Part shown: positions 1-7,599 of the stretch, in pieces
Numbering within the stretch: position 1 is the first letter of the stretch
Layout of the letters: the number at the start of each line of letters is the position of its first letter
DNA from: B69-G16 sp964501905
Lineage (GTDB): Archaea > Thermoproteota > Thermoprotei > Thermofilales > B69-G16
DNA: 64,000 nt
Direction of reading: 5' to 3'
Assembly (NCBI GenBank): GCA_964501905.1
Contig: CAZCTW010000002.1
Coordinates: 1-64,000 of the forward strand
Translations under genes and position numbers: made by a program
The notes under the pieces: generated by a model
Seen by the model: the letters and a program-made list of their open reading frames with translations, nothing else
Told to the model about the DNA's origin: nothing
The model's database searches: none

Positions 1-284
1 GTGAATATATTGTTTATTAAAGCATCTATAGTTATCCTTTCGATTACGACTCCGAGGGCGCCGAGTATTGAGACTATCAGATCGTGAGTCATGGGTCTTT
101 CTGGCACGTAGCCCTCGAGCGCTGCTTGAATAGCCGACGCTTCGGCAACTCCGATCATTATGGGGAGAATATAGCCGTTCCAATCTTCACCTTCTAGAAG
201 AACTACATAGCTTTTTCTAGGCGCTGGCACTTCGTACACGCCTAATACGTCGGCTCTGGAATACTCCTTCTTGTTAATTTCCAT
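1..284 (-). CDS. DUF151 bifunctional-nuclease-family protein (partial)
   Basis: The N-terminal 94 codons are present; the C terminus runs off the left edge. The reverse-strand translation begins MEINKKEYSRADV and contains PIMIGVAEASAIQAALEG followed by RPMTHDLIVSILGALG, the hallmark core of the DUF151/BFN fold (usual pattern P-I-x-I-G-x-x-E-A-x-A-I ... R-P-x-x-H-D-L). Plant and bacterial members are linked to nuclease or stress roles, but the archaeal function is unproven. The gene starts at an ATG and is divergent from the DUF89 gene with only 57 bases between start codons, so the two probably share a promoter region. Confidence 0.85.
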   Translation of the reverse strand, partial: MEINKKEYSRADVLGVYEVPAPRKSYVVLLEGEDWNGYILPIMIGVAEASAIQAALEGYVPERPMTHDLIVSILGALGVVIERITIDALINNIF

Positions 285-341
285 GAGTATCGTAATGATA
301 ATATAGTGCTCCTTAGTAAATCTTCCGTCGAGGGGGCTGTT

Positions 342-1214
342 TTGAAGATAGATACCAAGTGTATAATATGCCTATTAGGGGTCAGAGAGTCGGAGCTAGA
401 GAGGATTTCCGGAGATTCAGAGCTCAGGTTAAAGTATATGGTTGAAATAATGGATTGCTATTCCGAGCTTTTGAAAAGAGGAGTTAAAACCCCCGCCGAG
501 GCGAGCACCGAACTATTCAGGTGCTTAAAAGGAATAACCGGTGTGGAGGATCCGCGTAGGCATGAGAAGAAAGTCGCCAATACCGTCGCCTTGAAAGTAT
601 ATAGGGATTTAAAGAAGAAGCTTGCAGAGCTAAATGAGAAATCCAGGCTTAAACTGGCGGTTAGAGCTTCTTTAGTCGGAAATGCTATAGACTTGGGGGT
701 TGCGGGCTATAGTTTCAACCTTGAATCAATCTACAGCGAGATACTCTCTCTTAAACTGGCAGTAGACGACAGCTGGATTTTTGAGCAAATAGAAGGACTC
801 GAGGTAGTCTTCCTGCTAGATAACTGCGGAGAAGCTGTGCTAGACAGGCTTTTAGCCGAAGAATTGGAGAAGAGGGGGGCCAGAACCACTGCTATTGTAA
901 AGGGAGGAAGCTTTCAGAACGACATAACCATAAAGGAGTCAGATATGGCTGGCTTGAACGAGTCATTCAGTAGAGTCATAAGTACGGGCACGGACGGCGC
1001 TAGCGTGTTTCTGGACGAGATATCTGAAGAATGTAAATCCGCCATCTTCGAAGCCGATTTGATAGTTTCCAAGGGCATGGCACACTTCGAGTACTTAGAT
1101 GAGATAAGGGATAGAATTAGAAAGAAGATAGTCTTTATGCTTAGGGCTAAATGTACGCCCGTAGCTGAAGCCTTAAAAGTCCCACTTAAATCCTATGTAG
1201 TGAAGCTGATTTAA
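342..1214 (+). CDS. DUF89 / ARMT1-like metal-dependent phosphatase
   Basis: DUF89 proteins are metal-dependent damage-control phosphatases acting on sugar phosphates and other reactive phosphorylated metabolites. Seen here: an N-terminal Cys pair (CIICLL) as in archaeal members, the acidic motif LLDNCGEAVLD, a lysine motif SKGMAHFEYLDE (the family has K-G-x-x-N-F-E), and the C-terminal RAKCTPVAEALKVPL block. I prefer a TTG start at 342, because a GAGGGG ribosome-binding site lies 5 bases upstream and the protein then begins LKIDTKCIICLL, just ahead of the conserved Cys pair; the frame is open further upstream to 306. Length of about 290 residues is normal for the archaeal subfamily. The 3' end overlaps the convergent gene by 4 bases. 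The physiological substrate is not known. Confidence 0.85.
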   Translation: MKIDTKCIICLLGVRESELERISGDSELRLKYMVEIMDCYSELLKRGVKTPAEASTELFRCLKGITGVEDPRRHEKKVANTVALKVYRDLKKKLAELNEKSRLKLAVRASLVGNAIDLGVAGYSFNLESIYSEILSLKLAVDDSWIFEQIEGLEVVFLLDNCGEAVLDRLLAEELEKRGARTTAIVKGGSFQNDITIKESDMAGLNESFSRVISTGTDGASVFLDEISEECKSAIFEADLIVSKGMAHFEYLDEIRDRIRKKIVFMLRAKCTPVAEALKVPLKSYVVKLI

Positions 1215-1891
1215 AAGAAGAATCTACGCCACTTATCTCTTTCATCACTGTGTTCTCTGAAAACTCTGCCATCAACCTTTATAGAGACTAAATACCCTTT
1301 GTTCCGAGCTATTACCTTAACCATGTGCAGCGAATCTCTGAGCAGCATAACGGGATACTTGTCCACTAGCTCTGCAAGCTTCTTTTTATCCCTCATGTGT
1401 TTAAAATACTTGAATAACTCTCCTTTAATTATGCTTTCTGCTATAGCATTGGTTAAGCAGTATTCACCAATTCTTATTAAAGACCCTATGACCAAGTCTA
1501 AGAGCTCCTCTTTTACCTTTAAATTCATCCATAAGTCCAAAGTTTCACTTTCAATTTCTTTTTTCGTCTTGAACTCCTGTTCGTCCTTAAAGACTACCTT
1601 AACCCTCTGCCTCCATTTTATAAGCCAAGCTTCAAGCCATTCCTCTAACTCTTTCTTAAACTTCTCGGGATATTCGAGTCTCGACTTGATCTCCCGGTAT
1701 ATGAAGTAGCCGGCATTTTCTACTCCAAGCAAGTCTAGCTTTACTTTAAGATAGTTTTTGTAGTCCTCTACGGCTATAGACGTCATTATGTTTTTCTCGG
1801 CTTTGCTAATGTCCGGTACTTTCTTCTCTAACAGTTTTTCTATCATCTTTTTGAGCGCGTAGTCCTCGACTCGTAGTAGCATCCATTCCAT
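1211..1891 (-). CDS. Hypothetical helical protein
   Basis: Not recognised. The 226-residue protein is almost entirely charged and helical, rich in Lys, Glu and Leu, with no signal peptide or membrane segment. The C-terminal part (VKVIARNKGYLVSIKVDGRVF) could be a small beta element. It overlaps the convergent DUF89 gene by 4 bases. Codon use matches its neighbours, and the gene is preceded on its strand by an AT-rich promoter-like stretch, so it is likely real. The antisense frame (1299-1709) is a shadow. Confidence 0.7.
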   Translation of the reverse strand: MEWMLLRVEDYALKKMIEKLLEKKVPDISKAEKNIMTSIAVEDYKNYLKVKLDLLGVENAGYFIYREIKSRLEYPEKFKKELEEWLEAWLIKWRQRVKVVFKDEQEFKTKKEIESETLDLWMNLKVKEELLDLVIGSLIRIGEYCLTNAIAESIIKGELFKYFKHMRDKKKLAELVDKYPVMLLRDSLHMVKVIARNKGYLVSIKVDGRVFREHSDERDKWRRFFF

Positions 1892-1994
1892 TTGAATCTA
1901 TCCATATTCTAACGTTTACTCAGTTATTAAAATTATTTGGACCCTCCACATTTTGAAGATAGATACCTTTTTAAGCTACGTACTGGAGTTGTTT

Positions 1995-2053
1995 AGTAGA
2001 TGATGAAGCGATGGTCTCTGGATTGGTGACGAGTCTTTTCGCATCTGATTACT
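1995..2053 (+). ncRNA. Box C/D guide sRNA
   Basis: All elements of an archaeal C/D sRNA are present in order: C box ATGATGA (2000-2006), 11-nt guide (2007-2017), D' box CTGG (2018-2021), 5-nt spacer, C' box GTGACGA (2026-2032), 12-nt guide GTCTTTTCGCAT (2033-2044), and D box CTGA (2045-2048). The flanks AGTAG (1995-1999) and TTACT (2049-2053) pair to close the terminal stem. A TATA-like CTTTTTAAG lies at 1967-1975, about 26 bases upstream of the inferred 5' end. Its 3' end overlaps the stop codon of the thiR-like gene on the other strand. Such RNAs direct 2'-O-methylation of rRNA or tRNA with fibrillarin, Nop5 and L7Ae; targets were not identified. Confidence 0.85.
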
Positions 2054-2969
2054 CTACGTATTTCTCGAGTATCTTGAAAGCTTTCTCCACGACCTCTACA
2101 GCATCTCGGCCTATTATATAGACAACTGGCTCTACGCCCACGCCGCCAAGGTCTATTATAGCGTCAGGGACTCCGGATAGCTCGGAGAGAATTCGAGAAA
2201 ATTTTCTGAGGTATTCCGCTCTTTCCTTACATCCGTGGAACTGAGCATACGTAAAGCCGAGCTCGCGTATAATACTTCCTATCTTCTCGTCGTACCTTAT
2301 ACATATCATGGACCTCTGCTCTCTATCTACCTCCACAATTTTCAGAAGAAGAGAGGCCATAAATTTAGAAGCGTTAAACTCCGGCGGCGCTACGGCAAAG
2401 GGCTTTCCCCTGTATACTGTTATTCTTCCGGGAATTCCAGCGATGTCGGCTGTGCTCTTGGCATCAGGCAGAGCCATCACTATATTAGTTCTGACCTCGG
2501 GTATTAACCGGGAAAACTTAGGCTCAGATTCTAACATGTAAACGGCCATTCGCAAACTATCCAGAATTTTGGCTCTTTCATCTGCGACTTTCCTGCTTTC
2601 GACAGCTATGCGGAAGCAGGCTTTACAGTCTTTAAGCTCTGCAATAAAGCTTCTATGTAGCTGGCATAGATTCCCGCCGAGCCTCATCTCCAGACATTTA
2701 CTACAAATTATCTCGATGGCTTCTTGATAGCTAAGATTCCTCTCCAGTATCCTCCTAGTCAAAGTCTCGGCCACGGAGTCCAAAAGTTCCGAATCTATGT
2801 TAGATGTTTTTAAAAGCCTAGAATATTTAGCCGCAGCCGTAGGCGATATAGCTAGAGTTTTAGCAGCTTCGGTTATACTCCACTGGTATTTCTCCACCAA
2901 ATTTCTGACTATCCTAGCCCTTAACTGGGGGAGGTAGTACTTTATCACGTACTCGCACGCGGGCCTCAA
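2049..2969 (-). CDS. thiR: ThiR-like transcriptional regulator (HTH + ThiN-like domain)
   Basis: The protein has an N-terminal helix-turn-helix (about residues 15-50; SITEAAKTLAISPTAAAKYS), a Cys-containing linker (CSKCLEMRLGGNLCQLH, then CKACF; possibly a metal site), and a C-terminal ThiN-like domain (about 135-306) with PEVRTNIVMALPDAKS and the AGIPGRI block. ThiN alone is a thiamine-phosphate synthase domain. In the HTH-fused form it serves as the ligand-binding part of ThiR, the thiamine-pathway repressor described in archaea. It follows the ThiF/MoeB-like gene by 6 bases on the same strand and is therefore co-transcribed with it. Residual synthase activity cannot be excluded. Confidence 0.82.
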   Translation of the reverse strand: MRPACEYVIKYYLPQLRARIVRNLVEKYQWSITEAAKTLAISPTAAAKYSRLLKTSNIDSELLDSVAETLTRRILERNLSYQEAIEIICSKCLEMRLGGNLCQLHRSFIAELKDCKACFRIAVESRKVADERAKILDSLRMAVYMLESEPKFSRLIPEVRTNIVMALPDAKSTADIAGIPGRITVYRGKPFAVAPPEFNASKFMASLLLKIVEVDREQRSMICIRYDEKIGSIIRELGFTYAQFHGCKERAEYLRKFSRILSELSGVPDAIIDLGGVGVEPVVYIIGRDAVEVVEKAFKILEKYVE

Positions 2970-2975
2970 TACAAA

Positions 2976-3710
2976 TCACCTGCCTCCGCACGCGGGGCAT
3001 CGGGGGTTTCGCCTCACCCTAATTCTTTCTATATTTTGTATTCTCCCGTCGTAGAATAATAGTGTGCCGATTAGAGGCTTCCCATAGCCTGTTAAAAGCT
3101 TTAGAGCCTCTACCACTTGGATCATCGCTATTAGAGCTACTACCGCCCCTATTACGGGTATATTTTCTTCTTCTTTAGGTGATCGTGGGAAAAGACAGCG
3201 CAGGCAGGGGCCGTCGCCTGGCTTTACTACAAAAACTTGTCCTTGAAATTCCTTGACGCCCGCGTGAATAAAGGGAATCCCCGATCTAATACATTCATCA
3301 TTTAATATGAAACGTGTCTTCCAGTTGTCTAAAGCATCTAAGATCAGAGTCGAGCCTTCTACTACCTTGCGAGCATTATCCTCATTGACCTCGATATTCA
3401 AAACTTCTACTTTAACCTCCGGATTTAACTTCTCCAGCTTTTCTAAAGCTGATCGCGTCTTCTCTCTCCCTACATCGGGCGTCCAGTGCAGAACTTGCCT
3501 GTTTAAGTTACTGAGCTCGACTCTCTCCTTGTCTACAAGCCTTAAAGTGCCTACTCCTACGGCGGCTAGGTATAAAGCAGAGGCACTGCCCAAGCCTCCC
3601 AGGCCGACTATGGTAACCCTACTCCTCTTTAATTTCTCTTGGGCTTCAACGCCAAAAATCCTCAACTGCCTATCATAACGTTCCAACTCTTTTTTCGAAA
3701 GATAGCCCAT
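2976..3710 (-). CDS. ThiF/MoeB/HesA-family adenylyltransferase (E1-like)
   Basis: An E1-like enzyme that would adenylate the C-terminal glycine of a small ubiquitin-like sulfur carrier (ThiS, MoaD or SAMP). Seen: the nucleotide-binding glycine motif VGLGGLGSASALYLA near residue 35, the ELSNLNRQVL segment with the conserved Arg, DALDNWKTRFILN, and a four-Cys zinc site made of CLRCLFP (about 175) and CPACG at the C terminus. At 244 residues it is the size of MoeB/ThiF without a rhodanese domain. Its partner downstream is a ThiR-like regulator, which favours a thiamine-thiazole role, but molybdopterin or tRNA thiolation remain possible. The ATG lies about 25 bases downstream of a TATA-like GATAAAATTT (3733-3742). 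Confidence 0.85.
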   Translation of the reverse strand: MGYLSKKELERYDRQLRIFGVEAQEKLKRSRVTIVGLGGLGSASALYLAAVGVGTLRLVDKERVELSNLNRQVLHWTPDVGREKTRSALEKLEKLNPEVKVEVLNIEVNEDNARKVVEGSTLILDALDNWKTRFILNDECIRSGIPFIHAGVKEFQGQVFVVKPGDGPCLRCLFPRSPKEEENIPVIGAVVALIAMIQVVEALKLLTGYGKPLIGTLLFYDGRIQNIERIRVRRNPRCPACGGR

Positions 3711-3730
3711 ATTAACAAAATATTACTAAC
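3711..3730. promoter_or_regulatory. Promoter/operator region of the thiF-thiR-like operon
   Basis: Between the TATA-like element (GATAAAATTT, 3733-3742) and the ThiF-like start codon lies ATTAACAAAATATTACTAAC. Its first ten bases, ATTAACAAAA, recur in the TTAACA-N5-TGTTAA palindrome upstream of the ECF transporter (15643-15659). Placement just downstream of the TATA box would suit a repressor site. That it binds the ThiR-like protein is inference from the shared half-site. Confidence 0.35.
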
Positions 3731-3749
3731 GAGATAAAATTTATTATGT

Positions 3750-4556
3750 CTAAATCAGAACCCCACTTTCCGGAGACGGAGGCGGTAGCTTCTTTAAGTC
3801 GTGGACTACGTAGTATGCTAACAGGATGTATATAAAGGGTAACGCTAAAATGCTTACTACACCAACTAACCACGAGATCAGAAAAGCCACTATAATCCCT
3901 ACAACCACTTCTATCCTAACCGAGAGGGATTTTATAAGAGCATTAGCCGATTCTTTCAGCGAGTCAACCGCTCCAAAGCCCATCATGACAAATATGGGCG
4001 ATGCTAGGAATAGCATACTTAACACAGCGGCCGCTAAGATTGCTATTAGAAGTAATATTATCCCTAGAGGGGGGCATAAGAGGAGAAGAGCTACTCCGGG
4101 TATAAAGGGGGCGGCTATGATTAGGAAATTTAAGATGTCGAGAGCCACGAGGCTTAAGAATCTGTTTTTAGCAGCTTCGAAACTCTTACCTAAATTAGTG
4201 TAGCCCTTAGTTACGGCGTCCAGGCTCATATCGGCCATCATTCCCTTAGCGAGAGCATAAGCAGCTATCAGAAGCAAGCCGATTACTGCAATAACTACCA
4301 GAAATATCAACGTTACTGAGGCAACGGCTAGACTTGAAAGAGAAGTTATTTTTTGAATATCTTCGATCGGATTAGAGAGATCACGTAGTTTAGAGATAAA
4401 CGTGGCGAAGCCGAATATCGAAAAGTATCCTAAAATGTAGAGCACGAAAGCTATCAGGCTCGTTATACCGACTATGATTACGTTAGGGACTACTATCATT
4501 AAATTTTTTAGAAATATATCCAATACAGTTTCTAAGTATCCTTTTCCGTTTGTCAT
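3750..4556 (-). CDS. Polytopic membrane protein, unknown function
   Basis: About six to seven hydrophobic segments cover the 268 residues, including VVPNVIIVGITSLIAFVLYI, a long VTLIFLVVIAVIGLLLIAAY segment, and two C-terminal segments (VVGIIVAFLISWLVG and ILALPFIYILLAYYVV). The layout, with amphipathic cytoplasmic stretches such as KGYTNLGKSFEAAKNRF between helices, resembles the DUF4013/DUF7847-type archaeal membrane families. I cannot assign a function. The gene is divergent from the isopentenyl phosphate kinase gene with a 190-base spacer that holds a strong RNA hairpin. Confidence 0.75.
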   Translation of the reverse strand: MTNGKGYLETVLDIFLKNLMIVVPNVIIVGITSLIAFVLYILGYFSIFGFATFISKLRDLSNPIEDIQKITSLSSLAVASVTLIFLVVIAVIGLLLIAAYALAKGMMADMSLDAVTKGYTNLGKSFEAAKNRFLSLVALDILNFLIIAAPFIPGVALLLLCPPLGIILLLIAILAAAVLSMLFLASPIFVMMGFGAVDSLKESANALIKSLSVRIEVVVGIIVAFLISWLVGVVSILALPFIYILLAYYVVHDLKKLPPPSPESGVLI

Positions 4557-4640
4557 GTCAATAGTGTTTGTGAATACAGATAATTTAAATTTCTCCCTGC
4601 GGAAAATTTATGTCTCGCAGTGTCATATTATTTATCGCCC

Positions 4641-4690
4641 GCGACAGCCGCTAGACAGACCCCCTGGGTCGGGATGAAAGCGGCTGCCGC
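4641..4690. other. Strong two-tier hairpin in the intergenic spacer
   Basis: GCGACAGCCGCT (4641-4652) pairs with AGCGGCTGCCGC (4679-4690) at 11 of 12 positions. Inside it, GACCC (4658-4662) pairs with GGGTC (4666-4670), separated by the asymmetric internal loops AGACA and GGGATGAA. The GC-rich stem stands out in an AT-rich spacer and is followed on the + strand by ATA and an A-rich tail. It could be a guide-like small RNA, a 5' leader structure of the kinase gene, or a transcription barrier. The upper stem is too short for a typical H/ACA unit. Confidence 0.5.
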
Positions 4691-4746
4691 ATAGTAAAAA
4701 ATAAAGAAAAGGCTTATTCTTTTAATACAAAAACCTGGGTGGTTTC

Positions 4747-5553
4747 ATGCCTAAAACTATCGTGTTCAAGATTGGCGGTTCTGCGTTAACTGACAAAACC
4801 CTACGCGAGGTAAATATAAGAACTGGACTTATAGAGAGATTGGCTAATGAAATACGGGAGTTGATAGACGAGGGCTACAGGTTCGTAATTCTGCATGGCG
4901 TGGGTAGCGCAGGTCATGTCCCCGTTAAGGAATACGAACTTTATAAAGGGTTTTTCAGTAAGAAACAGCTCATAGGCTACGCTATAGCTCAAAATAGAGT
5001 AAATAAGGTTAGACAAGCAGTTCTCGATGCTCTAGAACGGAACGGAGTACCCGGGATAATGTTCTTCCCTTCTTCGTTCGTAATATCCGATAAAGGCAGG
5101 ATTGTGAAGATGTACTACGAGCCTATGGTTAAGATAGTGGAGACTGGAATAGTCCCGGTTTTATCTGGGGATATGGTCGCTGATTTAACTATGAAGCTTT
5201 CTGTTTGCTCAGGCGATCAACAGGCGTTTAGAATGGCCGAGATTTTCAACGCTGATTTGATAGTTTTCGGCGTTGATGTAGATGGAGTTTTTGACTCAGA
5301 TCCTAAAAGGGAGAAGGCTAATCTTTTAAAAAGGTTGACTTTAAGAGAGATAGAAGAAATTATAGGGCGTGTCGGTGGCGCCGCCGGAATAGACGTGAGC
5401 GGGGGGATGAAAGGTAAACTCTTAGAAGCCTTAGCTAATAAATGGTTCTTCGAGAAGGGAGGCGAAGTTTGGATACTAAACGTTATGAAGGACAAAATGC
5501 TCACTCGAGCACTGAAAGGCGAAACGGACGAATTCACTAGGATAACCGGGTAA
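4747..5553 (+). CDS. ipk: Isopentenyl phosphate kinase
   Basis: This enzyme phosphorylates isopentenyl phosphate to isopentenyl diphosphate in the archaeal branch of the mevalonate pathway, feeding ether-lipid synthesis. It is an amino acid kinase fold with VFKIGGSALTDK at residues 6-17, and ILHGVGSAGH with His50 at the position of the catalytic His that marks IPKs. A nucleotide-binding region (VFGVDVDGVFDSDP) and the GGMKGKLLEA segment near residue 217 follow. Length 268 is typical. A GGGTGG ribosome-binding site precedes the ATG. The next gene, 50 bases downstream, is a polyprenol-kinase-like protein, so this is probably a small isoprenoid operon. Confidence 0.93.
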   Translation: MPKTIVFKIGGSALTDKTLREVNIRTGLIERLANEIRELIDEGYRFVILHGVGSAGHVPVKEYELYKGFFSKKQLIGYAIAQNRVNKVRQAVLDALERNGVPGIMFFPSSFVISDKGRIVKMYYEPMVKIVETGIVPVLSGDMVADLTMKLSVCSGDQQAFRMAEIFNADLIVFGVDVDGVFDSDPKREKANLLKRLTLREIEEIIGRVGGAAGIDVSGGMKGKLLEALANKWFFEKGGEVWILNVMKDKMLTRALKGETDEFTRITG

Positions 5554-5582
5554 AACTAAAATACACGAAACACGAGATATAC

Positions 5583-5602
5583 ACCACCATCTCTCTGGTG
5601 GT
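5583..5602 (+). promoter_or_regulatory. Hairpin masking the ribosome-binding site of the downstream kinase
   Basis: ACCACCA (5583-5589) pairs perfectly with TGGTGGT (5596-5602) across a 6-base TCTCTC loop. The 3' arm contains GGTGGT, the only plausible Shine-Dalgarno sequence for the TTG start at 5607. Formation of the stem would hide the site, so translation of the membrane kinase could depend on ribosomes arriving from ipk, on temperature, or on a ligand. The pairing is seen; the regulatory role is inferred. Confidence 0.45.
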
Positions 5603-5606
5603 CATA

Positions 5607-6323
5607 TTGAAAGCGCTTATACAACCCGTTATACTGTGGAATTTCTTCGCCGGCACGGTGCTACCCGCGGTCTACATTTTCTCCATAATAGGGCTTATGA
5701 ACAAGCTCGTCACTAAAGGCTTCCCCCAGGATCTCTCTAGGAAGATAATACACACGGCGGCGGGAAGTTGGATATGGTGTTGGCCTTTGCTAGACAATTC
5801 GGATTGGAGCTACGTGCTTAATATTTCCATAGCCGCTCTTTGGACGGTGCTCTTCCTAGTAAAGGGGTTAACGGCTAGCCCGGATGACCCTGCCGTTAAA
5901 ACAATGACGAGAACTGGTAATCCGAAAGAGCTATTGCTTGGGCCTCTCTTCTTCACATTCTCAATGGAGTTCATAGGCATATTCTACTTTATGAAAGAAG
6001 CAGGAGTAGTGACTATGGGCTACTTAGGTTGGGGGGACGGTTTATCGGCATGGATAGGCTCTAGATACGGCAAGCATAAATATAAGCTCCTGGGTAGAGA
6101 GAAAAGCATTGAAGGCTCCCTCACCGTCTTCTTAGCCGGTTTCGTCGGCAGTTTCCTGCTCTACTTACTAGTGTTCTACACTCTGCCAGGATTAGACGTC
6201 ATAGTAAAGATGTTAATTCTAGGGGTTATAGCTACCGTGGTGGAGGCTTTTAGCCCCTCCGACGTTGATAATTTGTTAATTCCAGCTGCTTTAATCGCGA
6301 GCTGGCACCTATTAGGTTTTTAA
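5607..6323 (+). CDS. Polyprenol/phytol kinase-like CTP-dependent membrane protein (VTE5/SEC59 family)
   Basis: An integral membrane protein of about seven helices. It carries the family signature residues: SRKIIHTAAGSW near the N terminus, MTRTGNPKELL in a cytoplasmic loop, GYLGWGDGLSAWIGSRYGKH (the CTP-binding D-G-x-S-x-x-x-G-x-x-x-G pattern), REKSIEGSLTVF, and a C-terminal VEAFSPSDVDNLLIP. Bacterial, plant and yeast members phosphorylate phytol, farnesol or dolichol using CTP. Position directly after ipk supports recycling of an isoprenoid alcohol to its phosphate. The TTG at 5607 is favoured over the GTG at 5598 because GGTGGT lies 5 bases before it. Confidence 0.82.
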   Translation: MKALIQPVILWNFFAGTVLPAVYIFSIIGLMNKLVTKGFPQDLSRKIIHTAAGSWIWCWPLLDNSDWSYVLNISIAALWTVLFLVKGLTASPDDPAVKTMTRTGNPKELLLGPLFFTFSMEFIGIFYFMKEAGVVTMGYLGWGDGLSAWIGSRYGKHKYKLLGREKSIEGSLTVFLAGFVGSFLLYLLVFYTLPGLDVIVKMLILGVIATVVEAFSPSDVDNLLIPAALIASWHLLGF

Positions 6324-6350
6324 ACTTCTATTTTTTTATTTAACTCGCTT

Positions 6351-6788
6351 ATGGCGGTATACCTGCTCTCTATCAAGCCCTGGTTCGCCAAGCAGATATA
6401 CGAAGGTATTAAAAAATACGAACTAAGAAGGAAAGTAGGGGTTATAGAACCTCATTCTGACGTAATAATCTACGAATCGGCCCCAGTAAAGGCCGTAACT
6501 GGTGTTATGAAAGTAGGTGAAGTCAGAGTTTTACCTCCTGAAAAAGTTGAGCTCATGGTCCTCTCCGGGGAGCTAAAAGGCTGTGGTGAAGCCGACCTCA
6601 AATATGTAAGTGGCGAAAGACCAGTACTGGTTATAGAGGTTATTGAGAGCAAAAAGCTTAGGCGTATATTGACGCTAGAGGATCTTAGAGCTATAATCCC
6701 CGGGTTCAAACCACCTCTTAGCTATATTAGGCTAGATTATAGGGAGAAGTACGTTAAACTGGTTGAGAAAGTATTTAGTTTAATCTAA
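6351..6788 (+). CDS. ASCH-domain (PUA-like) protein
   Basis: A 145-residue protein that is essentially one ASCH domain. The N terminus LLSIKPWFAKQIYEGIKKYE followed by LRRKVG is the classic ASCH opening (S-I-x-P-x-x-A-x-x-I-x-x-G-x-K-x-x-E-x-R). VIIYESAPVKAVTGVMKVGEV forms the next strands, and PPLSYIRLD lies near the end. ASCH domains have a PUA-like RNA-binding fold; some act as ribonucleases or N4-acetylcytidine hydrolases. Which applies here is unknown. The gene stands alone between the lipid kinase and a HAD gene. Confidence 0.85.
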   Translation: MAVYLLSIKPWFAKQIYEGIKKYELRRKVGVIEPHSDVIIYESAPVKAVTGVMKVGEVRVLPPEKVELMVLSGELKGCGEADLKYVSGERPVLVIEVIESKKLRRILTLEDLRAIIPGFKPPLSYIRLDYREKYVKLVEKVFSLI

Positions 6789-6864
6789 TCACTTCCAATG
6801 CTATAGTATAGAGATTTAAAAACTCTTTTAAATATCCTCGTGCTCTCGATATTTCGGTGAGTTA

Positions 6865-7560
6865 ATGCTTGACACTGTATGCTTTGACTTGGGAAATACC
6901 CTGGTGAGGGAAAAGAAAGAAGACCGAGCTCTGAGAGCTGAAGGGGCTAGAAACCTCTACAGAGAGTTGGCTTTAGGAGAGAAAGGCATAAGCTTTGACC
7001 ATTTTATTAAGGTGCACGATAAGGCTTGGATTGAAGCCGAGATTTCTCGGCTCAAGTTTAGAGAAGTCAACGTCGTTGAGTTAATGAAGAGAATCCTAGA
7101 AAAGCTGGGCATCGAGTACCCAGATATAAGCCGGCTCATTAGAATCTACTTCAGCCCCAAACTGAACTACGTAGAGTTATTCCCCGACGTCTTAGATATT
7201 CTACGAGAGTTAAAGAAGAGAGGTTATAAAATGGTTCTAATATCTAACGCCTTTCCTAGCAATAAATATGTCTTTAACCACTTTAAACTTTACAAATTCT
7301 TTGACGCTGCTCTCTTCTCCTACGAGGTAGGACTGCGGAAGCCCCATCCAGACATATTTTACAAGGCCTTAGACGAGGTAGGGTCGCTCCCGGAGAGTTC
7401 AATTATGATAGGCAACGATCCCTTTACCGACATAACTGGCTCCAAAGTAGTTGGCATGAAATCAGTGTTAATAGTTAGGCGGCGGATTGATAAAAAGAGA
7501 GCTGTTGTACCTCCTGACTTTATAATCCCAACCCTACATTACATTCTTGAAATACTGTAA
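6865..7560 (+). CDS. HAD-superfamily hydrolase
   Basis: A haloacid-dehalogenase-type phosphatase of 231 residues. Motif I is VCFDLGNTLV, with the nucleophile Asp near residue 6 but Gly instead of the second Asp (a known variant). Motif II is MVLISNAF, motif III the Lys in GLRKPHPDIF, and motif IV MIGNDPFTDITGSK. The helical cap lies between motifs I and II (about residues 20-85), as in subfamily I. Substrate unknown; small phosphorylated metabolites are usual. A GGTGAG ribosome-binding site sits just before the ATG. Confidence 0.88.
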   Translation: MLDTVCFDLGNTLVREKKEDRALRAEGARNLYRELALGEKGISFDHFIKVHDKAWIEAEISRLKFREVNVVELMKRILEKLGIEYPDISRLIRIYFSPKLNYVELFPDVLDILRELKKRGYKMVLISNAFPSNKYVFNHFKLYKFFDAALFSYEVGLRKPHPDIFYKALDEVGSLPESSIMIGNDPFTDITGSKVVGMKSVLIVRRRIDKKRAVVPPDFIIPTLHYILEIL

Positions 7561-7599
7561 AGTTATTAAATTGGGCTCTAATTTTTATCGTGAGGTATT

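Noticed and set aside
341..1967. A 17-base identical string (TTTTGAAGATAGATACC) occurs at about 341 and 1951
   Set aside because: One copy is coding sequence, the other a promoter; a repeat of this length is not very improbable in 64 kb of AT-biased DNA and nothing else is shared.
4641..4690. H/ACA guide RNA
   Set aside because: Lower stem and a following ATA fit loosely, but the upper stem is only 5 bp with a 3-base loop and no kink-turn is seen.
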